A stretch of DNA of 64,000 nt from Akebia trifoliata (GCA_017979445.1 CM030718.1:15106760-15170759); one strand, 5' to 3'. Shown: positions 21,082 to 34,637, numbered from the stretch's first letter. Numbers and translations are program-made. The notes: generated from the letters alone by a model not told the origin.

Positions 21082-21345
21082 AGACTTGTCTATGGGATGG
21101 AGGCAATCCTTCTAGTTGAGATAGAAATTCATTTTCTTAGAGTCCTTAAGGAAGTAGAGTTCGAAGAAGCTAAATGGGATAGAATACGGTATGACCAGCT
21201 GAACCTAATTGAGAAGAAAAGACTTGTTGCAACATGTCATGGATAGCTATATCAAAAGCGAATTACATGAGCTTACAACAAGAAGGTTAGACCAACATAT
21301 TTTCAGCCGGGTGACCTAATTTTGAAGATCCTCCCAATTCAATAA
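21082..21345 (+). pseudogene. int: Integrase C-terminal fragment (Ty3/gypsy, Tat type)
   Basis: The plus-strand reading gives RLVYGMEAILLVEIEIHFLRVL, then KWDRIRYDQLNLIEKKRLVATCHG, a stop, LYQKRI, and KVRPTYFQPGDLILKILP. This is the end of the catalytic core and the start of the C-terminal domain of plant Ty3/gypsy integrases. It has two in-frame stops. It abuts O2 gag in the opposite orientation at about 21075, so a breakpoint lies there. It may be the remaining coding part of O3, whose 3' UTR and LTR lie downstream on the same strand. Confidence 0.82.
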
Positions 21346-21800
21346 CATCATTGAGAGCTAACAAAAGGGTAGTTTAGAAAATAGTAAAGGCACCCCCACT
21401 TCTTACCTAATACATTTATTTTTTTGAGCTTCTTATCCTTTCTTTCTTCAATCATAGCCATAACTTACATTACAACCCAATAAAGTATTCTCCAATAAAG
21501 TAAAGGGTCGAAAGTAAGATCCAAAAGTAAACTGGTTGGTGATGATGGAATTTAGATGTTGTTTGACAGCAACAAAAATAAGTACATACGAGTAATAAGG
21601 ACACATTGATCTTGTGTCTACATCTCAGACCCAAGTCATAAGAGTCATTGGAATACATAAGAGGGGAAATTAGATCAAATATTTGAAAGCAGACACAACT
21701 ACCTAATTAAAAACAAGATTGAATCATCAGCAGAGTAACTGCAAAGTAAAGTCTCTAATCTGCTAGCTCAACTTAAATCACAAGATCATTTGAGTCGTTG
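21346..21800. other. Unassigned AT-rich stretch
   Basis: Probably O3 3' untranslated sequence or the distal part of the LTR5 left copy. I see no domain or array. The short minus-strand frame at 21470-21658 is unsupported. Confidence 0.3.
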
Positions 21801-21804
21801 GAAA

Positions 21805-22222
21805 TTCACATATTAGAGAGTGAAGAAATTCTACTCTAGTATTCTTTAATTTAGTTTTATTTGTTAAATCTTCCGATCTAAGGTGCTAACACCAAACCCT
21901 TATAATTGAGTTATCAAAAAGATTAGGAACTAGATTTTGACATAATAATTTGCTTTAGGTAAATCCCTTTCCAATTGTATTTCCCTCCATAGTTTTTGCT
22001 TTATTTTAATTTATATTAGTTTAATTTTCCAACAACTTGTATTTTCTCTTGGTAACTTCAAGAACACAAAAATAATTTTAATAGTTTTGGTTAGATTCAA
22101 TTTTATTAACTTAGCTTAATTCTACCCCTTTTATCAAGGATTTAATCATTTACTTGCCCTACAAGTCAAGGAAGTTTACATTTATATTAACTTCTATGGG
22201 AAGGACAATGATAGTCCCATCA
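21805..22222 (-). mobile_element. LTR5 left copy (inverted, partial)
   Basis: The reverse complement of this stretch aligns with 24435-24845. Shared blocks include TGATGGGACTATC at the native start, CAAGTCAAGGAAGTTTACATT, the CTTGGTAACTTC block and CACATATTAGAGAGTGAAG. Native start is at 22222. Confidence 0.7.
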
Positions 22223-22330
22223 ATGCCTCCAAGGTTCCATCTCCTAGCATCTACTCAAGGATATGATACATCAAGTGTAGAAGGACTAAGGATCGTATTG
22301 GATTTTAAATGACCTCGATCATTGTAAGAT

Positions 22331-23828
22331 GTAGTGTCATGCCCCCTCCAAAAGGCATGACCTAATAGGTCATTTCCTAGTAAAATGTAATATGTAAACG
22401 TCATATGGTCCAATTATAGGGTAATTAAAATCTTACTAGAATAGTTGATTTCTTAAAATTACAAATATTCCAAAAGTGATTAGAGTGTAGCTTTAAAAGA
22501 TTTATATATAGATAATCTTAGTCCAATGGTACATATACAACCCATAACTAGAAGATCTCTGATGGGATTTACAAAAATCTCCAAAAAGTAAATCTCCTAC
22601 AAAGTAACCCAAAAAGTTATCCCCACTCCTACAACTTACATCACTAGAATACTACTAGTATCCTACAGTAATCCACATGTTAAGATTCACATTAATAGAC
22701 CCATCTTCTTAGGCTTCCATTGTCATCATGAAAACAAAACCAACCAACCTCTTATTTTCTTGCAGTGACTCGAAGCATCTCCTTGCAAAAACCTCTAGAG
22801 TATTTAACCTGTCGGCATCTTGCTCAATTGTGGTTTGGATCTTATAATACAATCTTGCACTGAGGTGTAGAATGGGTGAGTAGCAGGTATGTTACTCAGT
22901 GGAATTGAATCACAGTATATTTGTAGAAGAAACGAGTAATAGTACTAAAATCATAACTGATGGGCTCATCACACTATTGTGTGGTTAATTGATTAAATTG
23001 AGTAATTATATAACACTTATACAATTTACCATTACTGGTTATGAAATACATCAAACACATTCTATTTAGATTCTCTAATTCCCTTACGTTATAAACTATA
23101 ACTTTCCTCAAAACCTTACAAATCTTGACATCATTCATTATTGTTCCTCATCTTTCATCTTTACAACCTATAGTTAGAAATCAAATTTCTCGATACAAAT
23201 GTCTAGATTTCGGTATTCTCAAACATAAACACATTCCACATTTCATTAACAAAAAATAAACACATCCATCATACTAGAGTTATAATGCCTACAAGTACGA
23301 TGTTGTATATCAAAACATACAATAGATTTCACGACTAATATCCGTGTTTCAATCAAGGAATCCCATAATTACCGTTTAGGGACATCAACGTTAGTTCCTG
23401 ATTCTACGATCGGCCTGACCACAAGTCATTTACCCTTTGTTTGACTCAGGTTGGCTATTGATCAGAATTTCCTATGATCACGGGGACCGTTCTTCACTTT
23501 GTTTAATCGATTTCACTACTATATGCTTTCCTCGATCATGGGGACCAATCGTCTTCATCGTGCCTATTAGGCTAGCATGTGAAATCTAAAGTATCACTGA
23601 CTTATACACCCAATTTTCTCTCATTATGACCCAAAAAATAAATGAACACCGGGTACTTTGTCACCAAAGTCAATGATTCTGGGTACTAATTGGTCCCAAC
23701 TACCCATCCATCAATACTTCTAGCATAGGAAATCTTACCTCATAAGTTATGATGTACTCAAGCATAATCATTTCTTTAATATTAATTAATACCATCTTCC
23801 AAGATAGGATACCTTAATCCTAGTTTCT
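22331..23828. mobile_element. Chromovirus-like LTR, distant relative of LTR1
   Basis: It starts TGTCATGCCCCCTCC and holds a GGGTGAGTAGCAGGTATGTT block comparable with GGTGAGTAACAATGGTTACC in LTR1. It also shows the paired GATCACGGGGACC motifs near 23475 and 23535 and the GTAGTTCCTGATT-like block. It has no coding sequence. The right end merges into O3 3' UTR repeats, so it is truncated or nested. Orientation by analogy with LTR1 would be minus, but I am unsure. Confidence 0.45.
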
Positions 23829-24430
23829 ATTAGAATATAAGTTCAAGTAGGACTTTAACAAAGTTTCTACAAATCCAAGCCTGAGAAGTGTGGTTCCAGA
23901 AAGTTCGAGTCCGAGAAATGAAACTCCAAGTTTTTGAGCCCTAGAAGGTGAGTTTAAGTAGGATTTTAACGAAGCTCCTACAAATCCTAGCCTAAGAAAT
24001 GTGGCCCTTATGAGTTTGAGTTTGATAAACGAGACTCCAACTTTTCAAACCCTAGAAAGAAGTTCAAGAATGATTTAATGAAGCTCCCATAAATTCAAGC
24101 TTGAAAATATCGTAGCTTCAATCTTAAACCCTAAAATACCATGACTCTAACCAACTTTCAAGTCCAAAAATACTAAGACTTCAATATAAGTCAAAAAACA
24201 CCACGACTATATCCCCGAGTCCAATAATACCGTGACTCCAACTATTTTGTAGCCTAGCCATCCAAATTCAATACCATGTAATTGTTTTCATTGCGTAGGA
24301 GCCCTTTTATTTTCATCATTTTCGTTAATGAAAGAAGATATCTTGGACTTGACACTTTGCAAATCAAAGAGAGTTTATACTCAAGGATCTAATATTAAAT
24401 GTTCTAGAAACATCACACCATCACACACAC
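23829..24430 (+). mobile_element. O3 3' UTR with decayed ~105-bp array
   Basis: It holds AGTTCGAGTCCGAGAAATG and TAGCCTAAGAAATGTGGCC modules, homologous to the O1 array at 15890-16660, followed by ACCACGACT/ACCGTGACTCC short repeats (24160-24245). The sequence up to CACACACA matches O1 up to 16855, where the LTR5 element interrupts it. Confidence 0.7.
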
Positions 24431-24434
24431 ATTT

Positions 24435-25778
24435 TGATGGGACTATCGTTTCCTTTAATAGAAATTAATATAAATGTAATTTTCCTTGACTTGTGGGAAA
24501 AGTAAGGGATTAAACCCAAGAGAAATGGGTAGAATCAAGCTAAGATTATCAAATTAATCTAAGCCAACAAATAAATCTATTTTTGTATTTTTGAAGTTAC
24601 CAAAGGAAAATAAAAGTTATTGGAAAGTTAAACTAATAGAAATGAAATTAAAGCAAAAAACTATGGAAAGAAATACCATTAGACAAGGATCAACCTAGAG
24701 CAAATTATAAAATCAAAATCTAGCTCCTAACCTCTTTATAACTCAATCTTAACTCCTAAGATCGAAAGATTTAACAAGATAAAATCATATTTAAATAAAA
24801 ATAAAATAGAATTCCTTCACTCTCTAATATGTGAATCTCTTACTTTCAAATGTCTAGATTAACATGCTACATCTTGATCTTATCTAAGTATGAAGCATAT
24901 AGGTTAAGCATAAAAGGTACAAGCGTTCATCTCTATCCTTAATCCATAGGAGTGGATAAGCCTTGAACAAAACTCGTGAACATTAAAGGAAATTAATAGG
25001 TAAGAAAACTAAATACAACAAAGTAATCTTACTCTAGACGTCTCCACTCTCCAATGGAGGAGAGATTAGCTTAGGGTCATTGCAAGTGATAGAGAAAGAT
25101 AGATGGAAAAGAACAAGTCGTGCTTCATTAGATAATTAAAATTACAATCTTTCACCACTCTCTTACTTATAAGAATTATAGAATTTTATTGGAAAACCTA
25201 AGCTAAATATAGAAAATATAGGGAAAAAGGCCAAGGGCCTTAAGTTAAAAGAATAAAGGAAAGAAGCCAAGAGGGGCCAAAGAAATGGTCGTTTCTATAT
25301 TGAGAAATACTCTATTTATAGAAATTCTAGGTACTGGAACGATCCATTCTTAGTCGCCTTAGCTATTGCAGATCAGATCATGTGTGAAGCACACTCGCAC
25401 AATTTTAGAATGCTCTAATCGAGGTCTATCACTCTACCCAAGTTGATTACCGCACCGTGGTAAAGGTAAAACCTTTGGTCTCAAAATTTGATCAAGATGC
25501 TTGATTGGTCCTCTAGATTGAAATACAATGTCTAGTTTTTAATTTTATGGTCAAATTTGATGGTTTGATTATTAATTTGGACAGTGAACACACATAATCA
25601 GAATTTTCTGACAAATATAATTATTTATGCATAATTAAACCTAATTAGTATGGAAGAAATTTTAACTTGATATTTTGAGGCTTAACATGATTATTTATTT
25701 AATAGAAAGAAATAAGAATAAAATTTAGATAAATACTAGGAAAAAATACAGATAAATAGTATTTTGATACGTTGATCA
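24435..25778 (+). mobile_element. LTR5 right copy, insertion in O3 3' UTR
   Basis: About 1.34 kb with TG at one end (TGATGGGACTATCG) and CA at the other (GTTGATCA). It interrupts O3 sequence: CACACACA on the left and GTGCACACTTGCATC on the right join up when compared with O1 near 16855. No protein is recognisable, so it could be a solo LTR of an unidentified family. I could not find a clean target duplication. Confidence 0.5.
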
Positions 25779-26024
25779 CGTGCACACTTGCATCAATCAA
25801 GGAAAAATGTTAGAATTTGAGGATTTAACACCCTCATTTTTAGTGAGAGCTCATGCTCGAGGACCATCTAGGGAGAGTTTACCCCAAGAGATCTGAACGC
25901 CTTGACGAATTGTCAAATTAGACTGCAAAATGAACTATCATTGGCTTTGGCATTCAAATTTTGGACTATCTACCAAAGTAGATTTTTCATATATTTTACT
26001 CCAACCCTCTACCAAATAGCGACA
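25779..26024 (+). mobile_element. O3 3' UTR end and polypurine-tract region
   Basis: TAGAATTTGAGGATTTAAC, then GAATTGTCAAATTAG and GCAAAATGAACTATCATTGG, match the pre-LTR region of O4 (reverse, 40570-40800) and O6 (61716-61950). The polypurine tract is decayed and split by LTR1-B at 26024. Confidence 0.72.
26020..26024. other. LTR1-B target duplication, left (CGACA)
   Basis: CGACA here against CGGCA at 28336-28340; one transition apart. Confidence 0.65.
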
Positions 26025-28335
26025 TGTGACACCCCATCAAACACTAACACAAAGCCCCATGTCAGATCTCAAGGCACTAGGTAGCGCCTCGAAATTTCGG
26101 CATGATCTCCTCTTTTTATGTTAGCATTCCAAGGTACTAAATATCTACACCTGATAAATGACATACACTATTTCCTACATATGTACATACAAAATAGAAT
26201 AATAACGGAAGCCTATATACATCTAACAACGTATGATAAATCAAAGTGCGGAAGAAGAAATTTATATATAGGATTATATAGAAACTTTTTACTCTAACAA
26301 AATACCTAACGCTCAAAATCAAAATCTATATTACTACCTGAACAACCTGACGCCGCTGGATATAGTCTAGTGCTTACCATGAAAATGACTCTGGTCATCT
26401 ATCTGACCTATCAGATAATTCTCACTCATACTCTAAACCTGTCTCGCCAAACTCTAAATCTGAAACTAAAAAATTAGAAGGAAAGGGTGAGTAACAATGG
26501 TTACCCAGTAAGGAAGTAAATTTTTTTTGTCAATAACCTCTCCTAACATAAATGAATAAAAATACTAAATCATTTTAAAATATGTAAAGTTTTATAGAAG
26601 AAACTACGATTAATTGGTACATATAGCAAGGGATAAGCAACTAAACATTTTAAAACTCACATTACATCAATCAACAGTACTCACTATAACATTTTCTTTT
26701 TATACAAATCTAATTGGCTAAATGGAAACATGAAACAAATAACAAAACAAAAATATAAACTGTAATCACGCGGCAATGCAACTATGGTCATGTGGCATAA
26801 AATAAATAACAAAACAGAAATATAAACTACGCATATCGCTACAGAAAGTAAATTAACATCAACCAATATCGTTATCCCTGGATATCCGTTCACCAACCTA
26901 CACACAGCATTATAATATAAAATGCAGACATCAACTCTCGGGTGTGACTCTTACATTTTACCGTTCATCCCCTTTTTCCCTTTTTTTGATTCTTGCACTT
27001 TTTATGTTTTCAAATACATCATTCATTTTTTGGATTCATTCACTTAAATATTCATTTTCTGATATCAAATCCTTTTTTACACTTTAAAATTTATTTTTAT
27101 CATTTAAATTGAAACTTTACAAAACTTATATCAAAATAAAGTCCGAGCAGTGCACAGAACCCAACTAGCGGAAATAACCCAATGAAATATCTTACCCATG
27201 TATAATTTGTTATAAAATATAATTAAACATATCAAATATGAAAGTTCTGACGTGAATTTGAAATAACGAAAGAAAATTATATATTTTTCAAATATATAAC
27301 AAATTTTCGTTAAAATCCTATATGCAATATTTAAAATCAACGGTTATCAATAGAAATTGAGAGTCCCTACAATTCTTTGTGTGATAAGATCAAGCGTTTG
27401 CACAAAAATCGAGATGATCGGTATGAAATTGAGACGAATCAAATTTTGAGATGGTTAACCTCTAAATTGATGAAATTCGAGGTTTAAAAATCGAAACTCC
27501 CATATCACATAAGGCTTATTTTAGATGAAATAGGACGAAAGAAAATAGGAAACGAAAGAAAACTGGGTAGATTTTGTAGAGGATGAGGCTGCGGACGTTT
27601 TTCCCTTTTGCGTCGGAAATCAACGACGAACCGTTTACGACGAATCTACTATTGAAAATCGAAAAAAAAAATCAAATTTTTATTTTTAAATTATGACTGG
27701 TTTTAGAAGATTTTACATGATGATGAATAGTAAATTCATTTAAAAATTATTTATCTAATTTTTTAGGATGAAATTGGTATTTTCCCTATTGTTTCGTTTG
27801 ACGATAACTTGACCATCCGAACTCCAAAAGTGACGAATGAATACTATATTTTGTTTAATTTTTTGTTGTGGATCTAATGGTGTTGTCAAATTCTACAAAT
27901 TATATCTCTAAAAAAATTTACTTTTTTAGTTCAATAGTACTCTAAAATTGACGTTATTTTCGTTTTTGACGATAATTTGACTTTTTTAACTCCAAAAATG
28001 ACAAGTAAAGAGTGTATTTCCTTTTTTTTTTTACGAACTCATTGGTATGATCGAATTTTAAAAATTATTTCTCTAGAGAAAAGTCATAATTTTAGCCTAA
28101 TCCGACTCAAAAATTGAGGATTTTACAACTTTTTTGTTCGAACTTGCATTTGAGCATGCTTATAGGCTAAAGTATGTTTTTCGTCCATTTTGAATCCAAT
28201 GGTAAGGTCATATTTCATTCAAAATGATTAGAACAAAATCCTACAGTTTTACATTAAGTCCCACTTTCAGGATTTTCTCAAAATTTCACTATTTATTTTT
28301 TCTCGAGATAAAAATCGAAAACTCAGAGTTTTACA
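26025..28335 (-). mobile_element. LTR1-B: solo chromovirus LTR (2.31 kb)
   Basis: Native start TGTAAAACTCTGAG at 28335; native end GGGTGTCACA at 26025. It has near-identical 5-bp duplications and no primer site or polypurine tract on either side, so it is a solo LTR. It carries the GGGTGAGTAACAATGGTTACC block near 26488 and the TTCACCAACCTACACAC block near 26889. The several 60-85 codon open frames are not conserved in the other LTR1 copies. Confidence 0.83.
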
Positions 28336-28340
28336 CGGCA
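28336..28340. other. LTR1-B target duplication, right (CGGCA)
   Basis: Pairs with CGACA at 26020-26024. Confidence 0.65.
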
Positions 28341-28342
28341 TC

Positions 28343-31300
28343 TATAAACACCCTATTTTACATCTACCTGGTCTGACAATCCGTCACCCGATTTTTGTGG
28401 ATTCCTAATGATGAGTATATAACATGCAGAGAAGTTGAAAGTTTATAAAAAATCATCTCCCAATTTTTTCCAATCCTTTCCCAGTCCTTGTGATTCCCCA
28501 TTCTCCTTTCCTTGGCATACTCGACATATAATTATGTACGCTTAGGATCGTCATATCCTACATTTGATTTAACAAGTACGTACGCTTAGGTTCACCACAT
28601 ATTTTGATAACTTAGAGATCTCACAACGTTAAGAAAATGTGATCTCGAGACTTAGAAATAATCACATTATGACTGAAAGAAACTTTATATCAAAATTCAC
28701 ACAAATTGACAAAGGGACCAAAATACTTCTGATGATAAATTCATACTAAGAAATGTCGTGTCACTAGGAAAATACCCTTAAAATTTAAAACCCATCTAGA
28801 AACTCCTACACTTAGGAAAATCAAAAGTTTCACATGAAATGACAAACTTTTACATAAAATAGAAAATTTTCACATGAAATGATGATTTTTATTTACGTGG
28901 AATGACGACGTCCGACTACAAGAAATAGCCAACTTTGAATAATTAATACATTAATTCAAACATTTAAACCTTAAACTTAAAAAAAATTAACTTTTATAGG
29001 GTATTGGATTCTTGTCGCTCGAAATTTAAGTTCTTTACTTATTACACCCCACTTTACAAACGGAATGCTAAAATAGATAAAAGATGGTGCCAATAGTTAT
29101 TTCTTGAATTAGATCTTAGGATTTGTTATCCATAAATCATTAAAATGTAATCACCCATTACTTGAAAATCCAAAGAAACATCAACCAATAGATTAAAAAT
29201 TAAATTAATTATCGATCAATCCATACCCATTTTTCAATCGCATAAATCAAATAAACCTTGAACTTTTAATTAACCCATTGATGCAAAAATCAAGTAAACT
29301 GAAATGCGCAATTTGAAAATTAACCAATCAAATGAAATTTCAACTAATCAACCTTAAAAATCATCAATTGATTGAACTTATAAGCAATCAAAATTTTCAA
29401 CAAATCAAACCAATTGAAACCTTTGATTATCGATAGACCTGTCGCCGACCAACCATAAATCCTTTGATCAATCTCTAAATTAAATCATTCGTTTATAACC
29501 TATCTCAAAATCGCGACCAATTGAATTGAACCAATTCTTAACAACTAATAAATAACAATTCAACCAGCAATTATCTATTAAACAATAAATCAAACATCAA
29601 TCCAACTTAAGCAAATACCAAAAGTATGGGATCACACTCTCATATATTCACAAATCCTGCATGGGAGTTTTGGCTAACAAAAGAAGAAAAATAAAAAATA
29701 AAAAAATAGAAAAAGAAAAGATAAACAATAAAAATAAAAAATAATAAAAGGGGCTCATGTCCTCAATCGAAGGATCTTTCTCCATTCTCCCTTTTCACGA
29801 TCGGAAGTGAGGCTTTCAGAACTTCCTTTTTTTTTCTCATTTGGACAGTAACAAGAACGAAAAAGAAAAAAAAGAGGAAAAAAGGAAAAGACGAGGAAAC
29901 TCACTGTCGTCCTCAACCAATGGCACCTCATCTTCCTTCTCAGCCGAACACTACTATCATCTTTCATCTTCTCTTTCTTCTTTGCACGTACAACCCAATT
30001 AACAAACCTCCCCCCAATCATCTCTTAGCCAACTCCCCAACCTTCTTCTCTTTCATCTTTGCATGTACAGCCCAATCGAGTACCCTCAACCTTCCTTCCA
30101 CCTTCTCCTCTTCCCTTTATTTTTTAGTCATTTTTCTCTCCCACTCTCAGCCACCCTCTCTCCCAACACCTCTCTCTCGTACAACCCCTTCTCTCATAGC
30201 ACCTCCCTCTCATACAACCCCTTCTCTCAGTCTCACCCACTTGTACAATCCACTTGGCCCCCTCTTGTCAACCCCCTCCTCCATTTCGATATTACTTTTT
30301 TTAACTCTCAAAGTAGCTGGAACACTTTTATAGTAGCCACATCCAAATCATTCGCTTAAGGTCGTTCTACTTTTGTTGTTTGTGATTTTATGTAAATATA
30401 TGGAACTTGCATTTTAATGATCTCTGCCTTTTCAATTTGTAATTTGGTTGAGCCATCTCACTAATTCGATAATACCCATATTTATGGTGTTATTTGATCA
30501 AAATATATATATTCATGGTTGATCGATTTGATAATGTTCATGCTCATGTTTGATAGACTTGCAATATTCACATTTATGATGTTTGATCATATATAATTCA
30601 TCTCATCAATTCAATAATATTCATGCTTATGGTGATATTCGATTAATTTGATGAATTTTTTGCATATGTGATAACATTTAATTAGTTCAATAATTTTTTT
30701 GTGAATATAAAGTTTGATCAATTTGGTAATTGTTTACACACGTCGAAATTTTAGCCAAGTTGGAAGTTGTTGATGCACGTGGTGATTTTTACCTATTTAG
30801 AAATTGCTTATACACATGATGAATATTTGAACCATTTGGAAATTATGAATGCACGTGATGAATATATTTGACCTCATTTGAAAAATCATGTATGTATGTG
30901 TTAAGATATAACCAATATGGAATTTAACCTTTTTGGTAATTATTTGTGCATATATTAATATCTGACTGATTTGAAAATCACTAACGCATACGATAAAAAC
31001 TTGTCACACAAGCCTTAGGGCATTTGACATGATTTAGGCTTTTCAAATGATTTATTTTTTCCTTGCCTACGGAATTTGAGGATTTGTGTGATATTTGAGA
31101 AAAATCATAACCGTAGGATTTGATTAACCAACTCGATATAAACTAATGATGATGATCGGGTACACCTTTTGACTCTAACCTTGATTTAGGCTTACCTATA
31201 TTTGACCCTTGGACATTGGCTTGACTTTAGTCTTTCCCATTTGACCATAGGAGTTTCTTGGATTGTAATATAGAGACGATTACCTTGATCGGGCGAGTTC

Positions 31301-31400
31301 GGTGCCTACTACTTCCAAAACCCATAACCTGACCTTTTTGAGTATTATCAATTAAGTAATATGTTCTAAGATTAACTATATCACCTTCGCAACCAGCTGG
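28343..31400 (+). mobile_element. LTR4: 3' LTR of O3 (diverged Ogre/Tat type)
   Basis: It starts TATAAACACCC (compare TGTAGACACCC), followed by CTGACAATCCGTCACCCG and TTCCTAATGATGAG, aligned with the first 90 bp of LTR2. Near 28620 it has an ACGTTAAGAAAATGTGATCTC block like LTR2. Near 31290 it has GGGCGAGTTCGGTGCCTACTACTTCC, the counterpart of the LTR2 TTGGTGCCTAACACCTTCC block. The right end is uncertain by about 100 bp. An internal pyrimidine-rich stretch (29980-30300) produces long but non-genic frames. Confidence 0.65.
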
Positions 31401-32375
31401 AAATTTGAGATAGTACTTCTATTATTTCTAAAAATGATTCTCACTACCCCACCACATTCCCTTTCATATGAAGATCTGAACTCTATATTTACATTAATAT
31501 GAGTCACCAAAAACATCAACATGTCAGTGCACCTTTCACCTTTTCCCTTCATATAAAGGTAAATTTCTTGAAATTTTTTATTGGTTCAGAGTTATTTTTT
31601 TAATTTCTTAGAAAAAATATAAGTGTTTGAATGTAATATAATTTGTTAAAATTTCTTGTCATGTTGTAGGAATCAAAGCGTGCTTATTATTTCTATTAAG
31701 GATAATTTTTTGCAAATCAAAAGGTATGCAAACCTAATATTGATAAAGTAGATATGATTAGTAGAATTAGTCCAATTATATGAGTGACCATTTGAAGTTA
31801 GTACCTAAAATATTCTTTTAAGTATTTCAAACTTAGTTAAGATTTAGGAATGTAATACTCAGCCTTTTCCTCCAATGGTTTTTTCATCAATTATGTTTAG
31901 TACCACATAATCCAGGGTTAAGGACAATCCTTGAAACTTGAAGCTTAGAAAATGAGCTTGTGATATCACATGTGATCCCATCACCACAACTCGATTCTTA
32001 ATATAGATTATGAGGTTTATTGGTTAATGAGTGTGAATAAAACCTTAAATTATGTTTCTAATATGCATGTGTTAGAGTCGATTCTTGGGTTTAATTGTTA
32101 TTTCCAATATTAATTATAACTAGTGATACTTCATATTTTTAAATTTTCAATTAAATCATCTTTAGTAGTTGTAAATAGTCTATGAATTAATACATGAATT
32201 GATGATCACATTATGTGTATGGATAGAATGTGGTGTGGAATGATATAAAATATAGAAATGAGATTAGGGTATAGGTTTGAAAATTGATGATTTTATCTAG
32301 ATTAAGGAAAAATATATTGAATGTATGAAAAATATTTTAAAGTTGGTATATTTTATTAATATTACAGATGAACAA
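31401..32375. other. Unassigned stretch upstream of the CACTA relic
   Basis: AT-rich, with no recognisable protein. It may be the 5' part of the CACTA element, but I see no CACTACAA-type terminus. Confidence 0.3.
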
Positions 32376-34637
32376 ATCTTAGATGTCTAAAAATAAATTA
32401 TCAGTAAAATATGAAGAGGGGGTTCAATAGTTTATAAAACTCGTAGCAAATAATGCAAGTGACCCTAAGTCAGTATGATGTCCATGCAGAAGGTGTAGTA
32501 ACTTCAAAAAATATACGTTGAAAGATATATAAAGTCATTTGTTTAGTAATGTGATAGATCTAACATATCGTACATGAGTTTCTCATGGAAAAAAACTCTC
32601 AAAAGGAAATCGACAACTGAAAATGTACAACAATTTAATTGTAAGCCAGATGTTCAAAATGTGACCCATAAAAATACTAACAACACAGTTGAGATGGTTG
32701 AGGTGGCATACAATCAATTTACAAGTAATCATTTCAAGTTTCAAGAATTGCTCGAAGATGTTGAAAAATCGTTATATTTGGATTGTTCAAACTTTACAAA
32801 GTTATCGACATTGATCAAATTGTGGAATTGAAAGTGAAAAATGGTTAGTTAGATAAAAGCTTTTTGAACTTATTGAAATTATTAGGAGATACACTCCCGA
32901 ACCCTAATGAGATACCTAATCAATTCATTAAGTCAAGAACACATTTAAAATATTGGGAATGGAATACGAGAAGATACATGAATGTTCTAATGATTGCTTA
33001 TTATGTAAAAATAATATAATATTGTTGAAACATGCTTTCTTGTGCAACATCGAGATGAAAATTAAAATAGAATGAAACCCAGATAAACAAAAAGCTTACC
33101 TACAAAAGTTATATGATATTTTTTTACCATCCCAAAATTTAGAAAATGGTTTACATCTGAACAAATAATGAAGCATCTGACATGGCATGATCGTCAAAGG
33201 GTAGATGATAGTAAACTACGTCACCCAGTAGATTCCCCATCATAAAAGGTAATAGGCAATAAATAGATAGAGTTTACTTCATAATTAAAGAACCTCCCAA
33301 CTATCCATTTCAATGGATGGAATTAACTCACACAGTAACCTTAGCAGCAGACATAGCTATTAGCCTGTTTTAATGATCCCCTACAATCTTCCATCGTGAT
33401 TGTGCATGAAGAAGAAGTTTATCATGCTAACATTGTTGATATTGGGTCCATGACAGCTTGGGAATGACATCAACATTTATCTAGTACCATTGGTCAATGA
33501 TTTAAAAACTTTGTGGAAAGTTGGTATTGATGTTTATGATGCATAATGAAAATAATTTTTTAAGTTGAAAGTAGTATTGTTGTGAACAATCAACGACTTT
33601 CATACATATGGGAGCTTGTGTGATTGTTAAGCAAAAAGATATCGTGCTTGTCCAATACATATGGAAGAAATATATTCTCGTACATTGAATCATAGTAAGA
33701 AGATTGTATACAGTAGTCACCGAAAATATCTTCCAAACATACATCAGTGGAGAAATCAGAAAAAAAATGTTTGATGGTAAGCAATAGAAGTGGTTACCTT
33801 GAAAACCATTAAGCGGGGAAGAGATATTAAAAAAGATTGAAAATACCAAAATCTCTTGGGAGAAATCGACCAAAAGTTCAACCAAAAGATGTGGGAACAA
33901 CTTCTTTTTGAAAAAAAATCTATATTTTTTATCTTAATTACTAAAAACAATTTATATATTCGACTCAACTTAGATATCATGCATATTGAGAAGAATGGGT
34001 ATAAGAGCATTATTGGGACATTGCTTAACATACCTGAAAAAATAAATGATAGAGAAAAGAGTCATGTAGATCTTTTAAATTTGATATACTAATTGAATTG
34101 GCACTTGAGGTTAAAGAGCATAGAACATATTTTCCACCAACATGCTATACCTATTAACCGTAAAAAAAAAAAAAAAAAAGAGCTTGCAAAACGTTATATG
34201 ATCTCAAGTTATCACCTAGGTATTCTTCAAATTTTAGAAATTGTATTTCAATGGAAGGCTCAAAGTTGGATGGTCTTAAGTCCCATGATTATCATATTTT
34301 GATGCAACAATTATTTTCTACGGTTATACGATCAATTCTACCCAAACATGTTAGGTATGCTATCAGCAGATTATATTTTTTCTTCAATGATATCTATAGT
34401 AAAGTGGTTGATGTAGAAAAATTGGATGATATACAAAAAGAATTGGTGACTCCTTATACTTGTTTAAAAGATACTTTCTACCTTTATTTTTTTATATCAT
34501 GGTTCATCTTACGATGTATCTTGTAAAAGATGTCAAATTATATGGACTAGTTTATTTTTAGTAGATGTACCTACTTGAAAAGGACATGAAGGTTTTAAAA
34601 GATTATGTATATAATCGAAGACTTCCAAAAGACTGTA
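32376..34637 (+). pseudogene. CACTA (En/Spm) transposase relic, tnp2-like
   Basis: The N-terminal transposase-associated region (32400-32600) reads CPCRRCSNFKKYTLKDI, then SHLFSNVIDLTYRT. Further on come LTWHDRQRVDDSKLRHPVDS (33178-33238) and LDIMHIEKNGYKSIIGTLL (33970-34030). GSKLDGLKSHDYHILMQQL follows, then SILPKHVRYAISRLYFFFN and MKVLKDYVYNRRLPKD (34255-34630). These follow the order of plant TNP2 transposases. Many stops and frameshifts exist, including a 17-A run near 34161-34177, so it is inactive. It is cut at 34638 by an LTR2 fragment, so no 3' terminus remains. Confidence 0.85.

Noticed and set aside
28912..28930. ACTACAAGAAATAGCC resembling a CACTA terminal repeat upstream of the tnp2 relic
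   Set aside because: It lacks the leading C of CACTA and lies inside LTR4, with no matching partner near 34.6 kb.
29755..30359. Overlapping 88-137 codon frames on both strands
   Set aside because: They lie in a pyrimidine-rich part of LTR4. Low complexity, no domain, and no start context.
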